Position numbers and translations under genes: made by a program. 14,389 bases of DNA from an uncultured Eubacteriales bacterium. Lineage in GTDB: Bacteria > Bacillota > Clostridia > Lachnospirales > Lachnospiraceae. Below the pieces are notes generated by a model, which did not search any database, was not told where the DNA came from, and saw nothing but the letters and a program-made list of their open reading frames with translations. Below, in pieces: positions 7,566 through 14,053 of this stretch. The stretch's first letter is position 1. Each line of letters starts with the position of its first letter. The DNA lies in NCBI GenBank assembly GCA_949297565.1, contig CASFUI010000245.1, positions 1 to 14,389 on the forward strand, in the 5' to 3' direction.

Positions 7566-7586
7566 TTTTGTACACTGTATACAAAA
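7566..7586 (-). promoter_or_regulatory. Near-perfect palindrome just upstream of the pflB ribosome site
   Basis: Ten-base arms flank one central base, TTTTGTACAC-T-GTATACAAAA on the plus strand, with a single mismatched pair. It ends 8 nt before the pflB Shine-Dalgarno sequence. It could be an operator for a dimeric repressor or an RNA hairpin in the pflB leader. No regulator is identified. Confidence 0.5.
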
Positions 7587-7619
7587 CGCATCATAAAAAA
7601 TTGTTGCAGACGAGTTTTC

Positions 7620-7636
7620 AAATTGCTTTGCAATTT
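7620..7636 (-). promoter_or_regulatory. Leader hairpin in the pflB 5' region
   Basis: A perfect 7-bp inverted repeat, AAATTGC with GCAATTT around a 3-nt loop, lies in a run of related AAATTG/CAATTT elements (7616-7653). It is in the untranslated leader between the predicted pflB promoter and ribosome site. No T-tract follows, so it is not a terminator. A role in mRNA stability is possible. Confidence 0.4.
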
Positions 7637-7722
7637 TCAAATTTCAATTTGCAACCGATTATCAATGCAGAAAAAACTCTTAATTATTCTGTCATTTGAT
7701 AAAAAATGCATTTGTAACAACT

Positions 7723-7740
7723 TTGATAAATAAGTAACAA
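7723..7740 (-). promoter_or_regulatory. Rex-like redox operator upstream of pflB
   Basis: The minus strand reads TTGTTACTTATTTATCAA, agreeing with the Rex consensus TTGTTAANNNNTTAACAA at 12 of 14 defined positions. It starts 14 nt downstream of the proposed -10 box, a good position for repression. Rex senses NADH/NAD and commonly controls fermentation genes, so the target fits. Binding is inferred. Confidence 0.45.
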
Positions 7741-7754
7741 TTACCGACAAGAGC

Positions 7755-7783
7755 ATACTAACATTTTAGCAATATAAAATCAA
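7755..7783 (-). promoter_or_regulatory. Candidate pflB promoter
   Basis: On the minus strand TTGATT (7778-7783) and TAGTAT (7755-7760) are 17 nt apart, with an extended -10 TGT before the second box. This would give a leader of about 210 nt before the pflB ATG. The region 7540-7896 holds no gene. Other AT-rich matches exist, so the assignment is moderate. Confidence 0.4.
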
Positions 7784-7896
7784 GACTATTTTGCATATTA
7801 TTAAATTTAGTACAATTTACAGTTTTTATTATTCTCATTGTGCTTATTTTTATACAAAAATAATAAAAAGTTCCAACTCCATTTCCAATGCTGATA

Positions 7897-8223
7897 TTAC
7901 ATAGAATATATATCTCCAAAAGCAATTTTAGTATTTACTACCTGTATATACTTTGCGCTTGTATCTATCTTTGATACAAGTCCTGTCTTTTTTATATATT
8001 CTCCCGACTGAAAATATATAATTGTAATCATATCGCCCGCCTCAATCTCCCGCAGCCTGAAGTCAAGCTCGTCCTTTTGCTCCTCAGACAGCTCTGCATG
8101 AGGAACGACAACCTTCTCTTTTTCCCTGAGCGCTGCCTCAAATCCCTTTAGAGCCGAAAACGGCATAAACTGCTTAGCCCGTTCTTTTACGCTCATTTTA
8201 GGTCTGTTTGCACTACGTCCCAC
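7897..8223 (-). CDS. YolD-like protein
   Basis: Small YolD-like protein of 108 residues; in Firmicutes such genes commonly accompany Y-family polymerase genes of the UvrX/YqjW type and are thought to act with them in DNA damage tolerance. The conserved segment is near the N-terminus: RPKMSVKERAKQFMPFSALK (about residues 8-27), followed by the EALREKE-type helix and a C-terminal beta-rich domain. I chose the GTG at 8221-8223 because GGAGG lies 8 nt upstream and the protein then begins (M)GRSANRP as in relatives. A TTG at 8277 in the same frame would reach far back into the polymerase gene. The gene overlaps the polymerase 3' end by 11 nt, so the two are translationally coupled. No clear terminator follows before the pflB promoter region. 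Confidence 0.85.
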   Translation of the reverse strand: MGRSANRPKMSVKERAKQFMPFSALKGFEAALREKEKVVVPHAELSEEQKDELDFRLREIEAGDMITIIYFQSGEYIKKTGLVSKIDTSAKYIQVVNTKIAFGDIYSM

Positions 8224-9481
8224 TCCTGTGTCCTCCAATCTGATGGTTTCTCTGTCTTGCAGTCGCCCCCTTCTCAAGATTCATTCCCTTTAAAATAGCA
8301 TCCTTGCCGAATTTTTTCTTTATATCAAGAACAGCATGCTGCACTTTATTTTCACGCTCCATTTCCGAAATGTCGCAAAACAGTCCATACTGCCTGTATG
8401 CCTCATCTGCAATCCTGTTATAGCTGAGGCTAACCTTTCTTATAGGAATATTCTTATCTTTAATTTTCTCATACAGCTTTTCAATATAAGGAAGCATTTC
8501 CTTTGATGAACTTGTAGCACAATCAAGAGAAACCGAGCCTCTAGCCGCATCGATACCATATGCCCTTGAATAATTCAGATAAAGCGTAACCGAATCTGTC
8601 ACAAGTCCCTGCTCTACAAGCTCAAGACACATCTCATCAGCCATTTCCTTGACAATCAGCTTCCCCTCCTCATGTCCGTAATCTCTCGGTAAAACCTGAC
8701 CGCTCGTGATGCTGCTGCTCTTCGGTGTGTAGCTTTTTATATCCGCAATGGTCACAGGCTCTCTTCCCCATGCATGGTCAATCAAGAGCTCCGCGTCAAC
8801 GCCTAACATATCATATAAAAGCTCTTCGTCAGCCTCGGCTATCTGTCCCATATCATAAATTCCCGCACGTGCAAGCCTTTTTGCAATACCGGCTCCAACC
8901 CTCCAGAAATCAGTCAGCGGACGGTGGTGCCAGAGCGTCTTTCTGTAACTCTCCTCATCCAGCACGCCTATAAAATCTTCCGAGTGCTTGGCAGTAATAT
9001 CCAGGGCAATCTTCGCAAGATAAAGGTTAGTACCTATTCCGCACGTTGCCCTTACTCCAACAGTCTCATAAATATCTTTCATTATCTTAATACCAAGTTC
9101 CCTCGCAGTAAGCCTGTACATATTAAGATAATCCGTGACGTCCATAAACACCTCATCAATGGAATATACCTGTATATCCTCTTTTGCAATATATTTTAAA
9201 TATATTGAATAAATCTCTGCCGAATAGTCAATATAGAGCTGCATTCTCGGCTGTGCAGTAATATATTCTATTCCGTGAGGAATTTCAAAAACTCTGCACC
9301 TGTTTCTGACTCCGAGAGCTTTCATTGCCGGAGATACCGCCAGGCATATGGTTTTTTCGCTGCGTTCAGGGTCTGCAACAATAAGATTTGTTGTCATAGG
9401 GTCAAGTCCTCTCTCAACGCACTCCACCGAAGCATAAAAAGACTTTAAATCAATGCAGATATAAATTTTTTGTTTTGCCAT
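8213..9481 (-). CDS. Y-family DNA polymerase (UvrX/DinB type)
   Basis: Translesion polymerase of 422 residues that copies past damaged bases with low fidelity. Catalytic carboxylates are visible: Asp11 in CIDLKSFYASVE and Asp109-Glu110 in VYSIDEVF. The thumb segment has the helix-hairpin-helix-like VGAGIAKRLARAGI (about 195-208), followed by a little-finger domain. QYGLF at 364-368 fits a QxxLF sliding-clamp motif. The last residues (GATARQRNHQIGGHRSGT) overlap the yolD start and are probably not conserved. The partnership with YolD and the length point to the UvrX/YqjW branch of Gram-positive bacteria rather than chromosomal DinB, so I leave the symbol open. GGAAGGAG lies 10 nt before the ATG. 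A LexA-like box upstream suggests SOS control. Confidence 0.95.
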   Translation of the reverse strand: MAKQKIYICIDLKSFYASVECVERGLDPMTTNLIVADPERSEKTICLAVSPAMKALGVRNRCRVFEIPHGIEYITAQPRMQLYIDYSAEIYSIYLKYIAKEDIQVYSIDEVFMDVTDYLNMYRLTARELGIKIMKDIYETVGVRATCGIGTNLYLAKIALDITAKHSEDFIGVLDEESYRKTLWHHRPLTDFWRVGAGIAKRLARAGIYDMGQIAEADEELLYDMLGVDAELLIDHAWGREPVTIADIKSYTPKSSSITSGQVLPRDYGHEEGKLIVKEMADEMCLELVEQGLVTDSVTLYLNYSRAYGIDAARGSVSLDCATSSSKEMLPYIEKLYEKIKDKNIPIRKVSLSYNRIADEAYRQYGLFCDISEMERENKVQHAVLDIKKKFGKDAILKGMNLEKGATARQRNHQIGGHRSGT

Positions 9482-9533
9482 TTTGCCTCGTCTCCTTCCA
9501 GCAATTTATTAAATAATATTATTTACGACTTTT

Positions 9534-9564
9534 ATTATACATCATAAAATCGAACTTATGTACT
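9534..9564 (-). promoter_or_regulatory. Polymerase promoter -10 with LexA-like SOS box
   Basis: CGAAC-TTAT-GTACT (9551-9564) matches the Gram-positive LexA consensus CGAAC-N4-GTTCG at 8 of 10 arm positions. A consensus TATAAT lies just downstream on the minus strand (9534-9539), so bound LexA would cover the spacer. A second copy of the TTATGTAC half occurs at 9580-9587. No good -35 hexamer is visible. Confidence 0.5.
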
Positions 9565-9596
9565 ATTTTTTATTGGTAATTATGTACAAATTTTGC

Positions 9597-9625
9597 TTGC
9601 CCGATAATGACATATATGTTAAAAT
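9597..9625 (+). promoter_or_regulatory. Candidate promoter of the sodium:solute symporter gene
   Basis: TTGCCC (9597-9602) and TAAAAT (9620-9625) are 17 nt apart, with an extended -10 TGT at 9617-9619. This lies about 100 nt before the chosen ATG and is divergent from the polymerase promoter. Confidence 0.5.
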
Positions 9626-9640
9626 TTATCTGTTTAATTC

Positions 9641-9684
9641 TTTAAAGTGTTGAACTTTAAAGGAGTAAATCAAGGGCCTTAAAG
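9641..9684 (+). promoter_or_regulatory. Leader with two mutually exclusive stem-loops before the symporter gene
   Basis: TTTAAAGT (9641-9648) can pair with ACTTTAAA (9654-9661) across a 5-nt loop. The second arm, extended to CTTTAAAGG (9655-9663), can instead pair with CCTTAAAG (9677-9684) with one bulged base. The AAGGAG within it has no start codon at usable spacing. The arrangement could switch the leader between two folds. No known riboswitch class is recognised. Confidence 0.35.
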
Positions 9685-9725
9685 CCAAAATGGGGAGCAA
9701 AAAACAAAAGAACGGAGGATTTTTA

Positions 9726-11258
9726 ATGAAACTGATAATTTTAGTACTCTATTTTGCGGTTATGGTAGGTATTGGCCTGTACTGCCGCAAACACGCAACA
9801 GACGTGAACGGCTTTGTGCTCGGCGGACGCTCTGTAGGTCCGTGGCTCACTGCATTTGCATACGGAACATCTTATTTCTCTGCTGTTGTGTTTGTCGGAT
9901 ATGCAGGACAGTTCGGCTGGAAATATGGTATCGCGGCTACATGGGCAGGCATCGGAAACGCTGTAATAGGCTCTCTTCTCGCCTGGGTCGTACTGGGACG
10001 ACGCACAAGAATTATGAGCCAGCATCTTGACTCTGCTACAATGCCGCAGTTTCTCGGCGAAAGATTCGGAAGCAAGCCTTTAAAAATAGGCGCTTCTGTC
10101 ATTATTTTTATATTTTTAATTCCTTACACGGCGTCTCTTTACAACGGTCTTTCAAGACTTTTCGGTATGGCATTTAACATAGATTACTCTGTCTGTATTA
10201 TACTTATGGCAGTATTGACTGCTGTTTACGTTATTGCCGGCGGCTATATGGCAACGGCAATCAATGATTTCATTCAGGGAATTATAATGCTGTTTGGAAT
10301 TGTGGTAGTCGTGGCGGCTGTTATCAGCAGCAAAGGCGGATTTATGGCGGCGCTTAACGGTCTCGCCGAAGTCACTGACACCTCTGTGTCAGAAACTCCC
10401 GGCATATTTGCATCTTTTTTCGGCCCTGACCCGTTAAACCTGTTATTTGTAGTTATACTTACCTCTCTCGGAACATGGGGACTTCCTCAAATGGTCCAGA
10501 AATTTTATGCTATAAATAACGAAGCCTCCATCAAAAAGGGAACTATAATTTCAACAATATTCGCCCTTGTCGTTGCAGGCGGCAGCTATTTTCTCGGCGG
10601 TTTCGGACGTCTGTTTTCAGATGAAATAGATGTTGCGGCAAACGGATATGACTCTATTATACCAACGATGCTTTCAGGTTTGAGTCCGCTGCTGATTGCA
10701 CTTGTCGTTATCCTTGTGCTGTCCGCATCAATGTCAACGCTGTCATCTCTGGTTATAGCCTCAAGCTCAACGCTCACTATTGACTTTTTAAAGGACAATT
10801 TTATAAAAAATATGAGCGACAGAAAGCAGGTATTGTACATAAGAATTCTTGTCGTTGTATTTATTGCCATATCATCAATTCTGGCTCTGATACAGTATAA
10901 GAGTTCTATAACATTTATTGCACAGCTCATGGGTGTTTCATGGGGAGCGCTTGCCGGCTCGTTTCTCGCGCCGTTTATGTATTCCCTGTACTCAAAGCGC
11001 GTGACAAAAGCAGCCTGCTGGGTTTGCTTTATTTTCAGCTCAGTGCTGATGCTTGCAAATATTTTCTTTAACAGCTCATTTCCTGCGATTATGCAGTCTC
11101 CCATCAACTGCGGAGCCATCGCAATGCTCGCGGGGCTGATTATAGTTCCGGTTGTCAGCCTGTTTACGCCTAAACCTGACAAAGAGCTTGTTGACAGCGC
11201 GTTTAGCTGCTATGACAAAGAGACGACTGTTGACCAGAAAACAGCTTTGGGAAAATAA
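9726..11258 (+). CDS. Sodium:solute symporter family transporter
   Basis: Integral membrane protein of 510 residues, expected to import an organic solute using the sodium gradient. The family is shown by its N-terminal helix (MKLIILVLYFAVMVGIGLYC), the signature GGRSVGPWLTAFAYGTSYFS (33-52) and the following FVGYAGQFGWKYG, and about a dozen further hydrophobic segments, the usual topology. The segments AGGYMATAINDFIQGIIMLF and VLSASMSTLSSLVIASSS are also characteristic. The substrate cannot be read; PutP-like amino acid or carboxylate transport are options. I chose ATG 9726 because GGAGG lies 7 nt upstream. An in-frame ATG at 9690 would add 12 charged residues but lacks a well-spaced ribosome site. 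It is followed by a strong terminator and so is probably transcribed alone. Confidence 0.92.
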   Translation: MKLIILVLYFAVMVGIGLYCRKHATDVNGFVLGGRSVGPWLTAFAYGTSYFSAVVFVGYAGQFGWKYGIAATWAGIGNAVIGSLLAWVVLGRRTRIMSQHLDSATMPQFLGERFGSKPLKIGASVIIFIFLIPYTASLYNGLSRLFGMAFNIDYSVCIILMAVLTAVYVIAGGYMATAINDFIQGIIMLFGIVVVVAAVISSKGGFMAALNGLAEVTDTSVSETPGIFASFFGPDPLNLLFVVILTSLGTWGLPQMVQKFYAINNEASIKKGTIISTIFALVVAGGSYFLGGFGRLFSDEIDVAANGYDSIIPTMLSGLSPLLIALVVILVLSASMSTLSSLVIASSSTLTIDFLKDNFIKNMSDRKQVLYIRILVVVFIAISSILALIQYKSSITFIAQLMGVSWGALAGSFLAPFMYSLYSKRVTKAACWVCFIFSSVLMLANIFFNSSFPAIMQSPINCGAIAMLAGLIIVPVVSLFTPKPDKELVDSAFSCYDKETTVDQKTALGK

Positions 11259-11270
11259 TAAAAATTCATT

Positions 11271-11310
11271 TTAGACATAATTAACAATTTAATATAGGCA
11301 TTAGACATAA
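11271..11310 (+). repeat. Direct repeat TTAGACATAA, 30-nt period
   Basis: TTAGACATAA occurs at 11271-11280 and again at 11301-11310, exactly 30 nt apart (about three helical turns). The downstream copy forms part of the LysR-type box at the flavodoxin promoter. The upstream copy could be a second half-site, in line with LysR tetramers contacting two sites. Confidence 0.5.
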
Positions 11311-11330
11311 GTTTTATTTGAATTTATTAT
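11294..11330 (+). promoter_or_regulatory. Flavodoxin operon promoter with LysR-type box
   Basis: ATAGGCATTAGACAT (11294-11308) matches the CMD operator core at 14 of 15 bases and obeys T-N11-A (T 11295, A 11307). The -35 TAGACA (11302-11307) lies inside it, and TATTAT (11325-11330) follows after 17 nt. Box, -35 and spacing are the same as at the CMD promoter. The -10 box abuts the symporter terminator. Confidence 0.6.
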
Positions 11331-11366
11331 ATAGGTGTTCTTTTTGAACACCTATATTTTTTATTT
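11330..11366 (+). terminator. Rho-independent terminator of the symporter gene
   Basis: A perfect 11-bp stem, TATAGGTGTTC (11330-11340) with GAACACCTATA (11346-11356), around a TTTTT loop, followed by TTTTTTATTTT. The left arm overlaps the predicted start region of the flavodoxin transcript, so only read-through RNA from upstream would form the full hairpin. Confidence 0.9.
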
Positions 11367-11422
11367 TCTTTGAAATTCTTAAAGATAACTCAAATTGATA
11401 ATTATTGAAAGGAGCTTTAAAA

Positions 11423-12106
11423 ATGAAAAAAATATTTTCCGTTATTATTATCTTATCGCTGATTTTTACTTTAACAGCATGCGGGGGCAGTACAGGCAAT
11501 TCAGCGAATGAAAATTCCTCATCTTCTTCTCAGGGAAACGGCTCATCATCTGTTTCAGCTTCAGAAACAGACAATGCAGACAATTCTAACGAAAGCACTA
11601 ACGAAACTAATCAGAATGAAAATTCTGCAAATTCCCTCGTGGTTTATTTCTCGTGGTCCGGCAACACTGAAAATGTTGCTGAAGCCATAGCAGAGCAGAC
11701 GGGCTCGGATATTTTTAAGATTATTCCTGAAACTCCGTACAGCGATGACTATAACACAGTACTTGATACAGCTCAGTCGGAACAGCGCAGCAATGCACGC
11801 CCTTCAATTTCAGGAAGCATTTCCAACATAGAGCAATACGATGTAATCTATGTCGGATTTCCTAACTGGTGGGGTGATATGCCGATGATTCTTTATACAT
11901 TTTTCGATACGTATGACCTTTCCGGAAAAACTGTCGCACCTTTCTGTACAAGCGGAGGCAGCGGACTTTCTGATACTGTAAATACAATAAAAGAATTAGA
12001 GCCTTCCGCTGATGTTCTTAATGGTCTGCATATCGGAAGCGGCTCAGCGTCAAACCCGGATAACGCGGTGAGCGAATGGCTGACAGAGCTTGGGTTAATT
12101 CAGTAA
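11423..12106 (+). CDS. Exported flavodoxin-like lipoprotein
   Basis: Predicted lipid-anchored flavodoxin of 227 residues on the outer face of the membrane. A basic start and hydrophobic stretch lead to the lipobox LTAC, with Cys20 as the lipidated residue. Residues 21-70 form a Ser/Asn/Gln/Glu-rich linker. The flavodoxin fold begins at SLVVYFSWSGNTENVAEAI, whose SWSGNT (77-82) is the FMN phosphate loop. FPNWWGDMP (146-154) and CTSGGSGL (175-182) fit the other FMN-contacting loops. ATG 11423 has AAAGGAG 8 nt upstream; an in-frame TTG at 11405 is not needed. It leads a three-gene operon whose third member is a paralogue. Most flavodoxins are cytoplasmic electron carriers, so export implies an extracytoplasmic redox partner, perhaps the DUF4405-type membrane protein encoded next. 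Confidence 0.9.
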   Translation: MKKIFSVIIILSLIFTLTACGGSTGNSANENSSSSSQGNGSSSVSASETDNADNSNESTNETNQNENSANSLVVYFSWSGNTENVAEAIAEQTGSDIFKIIPETPYSDDYNTVLDTAQSEQRSNARPSISGSISNIEQYDVIYVGFPNWWGDMPMILYTFFDTYDLSGKTVAPFCTSGGSGLSDTVNTIKELEPSADVLNGLHIGSGSASNPDNAVSEWLTELGLIQ

Positions 12107-12121
12107 ATAAAAGGAGCATAC

Positions 12122-12814
12122 ATGAAATTAAGCGTAAAAATTAAAATTCTTGTTGATATATGTATGACTGCCGCGCTTCTTGCCTGCATGTCCTATCTCT
12201 TAATAGGCGAAAAGGCTCATGAGTGGATAGGAAGCGGAATGTTCGTACTTTTTATACTTCATCACATTTTAAACTGGAAATGGTACAAAAATCTGTTTCA
12301 TGGGAAGTATTCCTTTCTTCGGATTTTACAGACAGCTGTAAATTTTTTAACTTTTATCTGCATGATAGGTCTGATGGTAAGCGGAATAATCCTGTCACGC
12401 TATGTATTTGATTTTATACGGATTAGAGGAATGACCTCATATGCCAGAACACTTCATATGCTCTCCTCATATTGGGGCTTTGTTCTTATGTCGCTTCACT
12501 TAGGGCTTCACTGGGGAATGCTTCTCGGAATGATTAAAAAAATGGTTGGAAAAAACAGGCTGCCGGATATTCTTCGCTGGTGTCTGCGCGGCGCTGCGTT
12601 ATTAATTGCATGTTACGGTCTGACAGCCTTTATAAAACATGATTTACTGTCCTATATGCTGTTAAAAAAGCGTTTTGTCTTTTTTGACATGGAACAGCCT
12701 CTGTTTCTGTTCTTTTTGGATTACACGGCAATTATGGGATTTTGGATATGGATTATTTATTATATTCGTGAGTTTTTTATAAAAATATCCAGGCAAAAGG
12801 GGGTTAAAAAATGA
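12122..12814 (+). CDS. DUF4405-type membrane protein, possible heme b carrier
   Basis: Integral membrane protein of 230 residues with about six hydrophobic helices (roughly 8-28, 36-52, 72-94, 112-138, 152-172 and 193-216). It resembles DUF4405 proteins through its histidine pattern: His33 in KAHEWIG, His47-His48 in ILHHILNW, His112 in RTLHMLSSYWGF, and His126 and His130 in SLHLGLHWG. Paired histidines in adjacent helices are what a cytochrome b-like heme protein needs, but heme binding is an inference. It starts 15 nt after the first flavodoxin gene with AAGGAG at 5-nt spacing, and its TGA overlaps the next ATG (ATGA), so all three genes are translated together. It is the natural candidate to pass electrons from the membrane to the two anchored flavodoxins. 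The last residues are basic and probably cytoplasmic. Confidence 0.8.
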   Translation: MKLSVKIKILVDICMTAALLACMSYLLIGEKAHEWIGSGMFVLFILHHILNWKWYKNLFHGKYSFLRILQTAVNFLTFICMIGLMVSGIILSRYVFDFIRIRGMTSYARTLHMLSSYWGFVLMSLHLGLHWGMLLGMIKKMVGKNRLPDILRWCLRGAALLIACYGLTAFIKHDLLSYMLLKKRFVFFDMEQPLFLFFLDYTAIMGFWIWIIYYIREFFIKISRQKGVKK

Positions 12815-13917
12815 AACGATACTTTTTGAGTATATTAGCTGTTATATTTATTATATCACTGTCGGCTTGCGGCAGAGACAGCAATAACACGGGGCAGACC
12901 GCCACTCAGTCAAACAGTGCCGCATCGCAAAATTCCTCTGAGCAGTCCGCTTCCAACACACAGACCTCTTCCGATACCGGAACACTGATTGCGTATTTCA
13001 CCTGGGCAGACAACACTGTTGTGGAAAATCCCGATAATGTAGATACGGATGCAACAACCTCTGCCAGCCTGCTCGCTCCGGGCAATGCTGCCATAATTGC
13101 AGAGTGGATTCAGCAGGAAATCGGAGGAGACCTCTTCTCAATTAAAGTTAATGAGCCATATTCCAGTAATTATGACGAGTGCCTTGAGCGTGCGGCAGAT
13201 GAAAAAGCCGAAAATGCCCGTCCCGCTCTTTCCACACACGTCGAAGATATGGAAAAATACGATACCGTTTTTATCGGCTACCCTAACTGGTGGTACAGCT
13301 GTCCTATGGCATTGCTGAGTTTTATTGATGAATATGACCTTTCAGGCAAAAAAATTGTACTTTTCTGTACACACGGTACCGGCGGACTGGCAAACAGCGT
13401 CAAGGACATCACTGCGTCATTGCCGGAAGACTGTACTATTGAAGAAAATGTACTTGGAATTTATCGGCCTGAGGTATCGCAGTCACAGCAAAGTGTTCTT
13501 GAATGGCTTAACGAAATAGGCTATACATCACAGAACAAGGAGGATAACAGTGAAATGACAAACGAGACAACCAACAGGCAAATTCGCGTTCAGGACGACA
13601 ATGGAAATACTGTTGTATTTGAACTGAATGAGAGCACAGCGGCACTTGAGCTGTACAACCAGCTTCCTCTCACGGTTGAAGTGGAAAATTACAGTAATAA
13701 TGAAAAAATATTTTATCCTGACGAATTAGACGTCACAGATGCTCCTGCGGCAAATACAGGAGCCGGAACATTGGCTTATTACGCCCATTGGGGAGACGTC
13801 GTAATGTTTTATGGTGATTATAACACAAACAGTTCTCTGTATGAGCTTGGTCATGCCGTAACAGGAGCTGAATATATAAGCAGTCTGTCCGGTTATATAA
13901 AAATCGAGCCCGTCTGA
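12811..13917 (+). CDS. Exported flavodoxin-like lipoprotein fused to a cyclophilin-like domain
   Basis: Predicted lipoprotein of 368 residues with lipobox LSAC (Cys20) and a Ser/Gln/Asn-rich linker (21-57). Residues 58-238 form a flavodoxin-like domain. Its phosphate loop is altered (YFTWADNT, 62-69) and followed by an insertion of about 20 residues before the first helix, but YPNWW (157-161) and CTHGTGGL (186-193) remain. After a short linker, residues 257-366 match the bacterial cyclophilin-like fold: FYPDELDVTDAPAANTGAG, YYAHWGDVVMFYG and LYELGHAVTG. The start codon overlaps the preceding stop (ATGA). An internal AAGGAGG plus in-frame ATG sits exactly at the domain junction, so this may be a recent gene fusion or may still yield a separate C-terminal product. 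Separate flavodoxin and cyclophilin-like genes often neighbour each other in Firmicutes. Exact activity is unknown. Confidence 0.88.
   Translation: MKRYFLSILAVIFIISLSACGRDSNNTGQTATQSNSAASQNSSEQSASNTQTSSDTGTLIAYFTWADNTVVENPDNVDTDATTSASLLAPGNAAIIAEWIQQEIGGDLFSIKVNEPYSSNYDECLERAADEKAENARPALSTHVEDMEKYDTVFIGYPNWWYSCPMALLSFIDEYDLSGKKIVLFCTHGTGGLANSVKDITASLPEDCTIEENVLGIYRPEVSQSQQSVLEWLNEIGYTSQNKEDNSEMTNETTNRQIRVQDDNGNTVVFELNESTAALELYNQLPLTVEVENYSNNEKIFYPDELDVTDAPAANTGAGTLAYYAHWGDVVMFYGDYNTNSSLYELGHAVTGAEYISSLSGYIKIEPV
13537..13557 (+). promoter_or_regulatory. Internal ribosome site and start at the flavodoxin/cyclophilin-like junction
   Basis: A perfect AAGGAGG (13537-13543) lies 11 nt before an in-frame ATG (13555-13557) inside the fusion gene. 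Initiation here would give a 120-residue cyclophilin-like protein without a signal peptide. The location, between residues 242 and 249 of the fusion, is precisely the interdomain linker. Activity is unproven. Confidence 0.45.
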
Positions 13918-13974
13918 CGAAAGCATATCATTTCCAATATAGCCAATATAATAAAATACCATATTAGCGCACAG

Positions 13975-14015
13975 AGGCGCGGAAATGCAGATATTCCTGC
14001 AAATCCGCGCCTTTT
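13975..14015 (+). terminator. Rho-independent terminator of the flavodoxin operon
   Basis: A 9-bp GC-rich outer stem, AGGCGCGGA (13975-13983) with TCCGCGCCT (14004-14012), then AA/AA, then a 5-bp inner stem TGCAG/CTGCA with loop ATATTC, followed by TTTT. It closes the three-gene operon and stands between convergent genes. The minus-strand side lacks a T-tract. Confidence 0.88.
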
Positions 14016-14053
14016 GACAAGGCTCATAAGCCAAACTCTTTATGTTTATATTT

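Noticed and set aside
7860..7900. Terminator after yolD
   Set aside because: The minus strand has a T-rich run here but no stem longer than about 4 bp in front of it.
10586..11182. Minus-strand 198-residue frame
   Set aside because: Antisense shadow of the symporter gene, with no ribosome site or recognisable domain.
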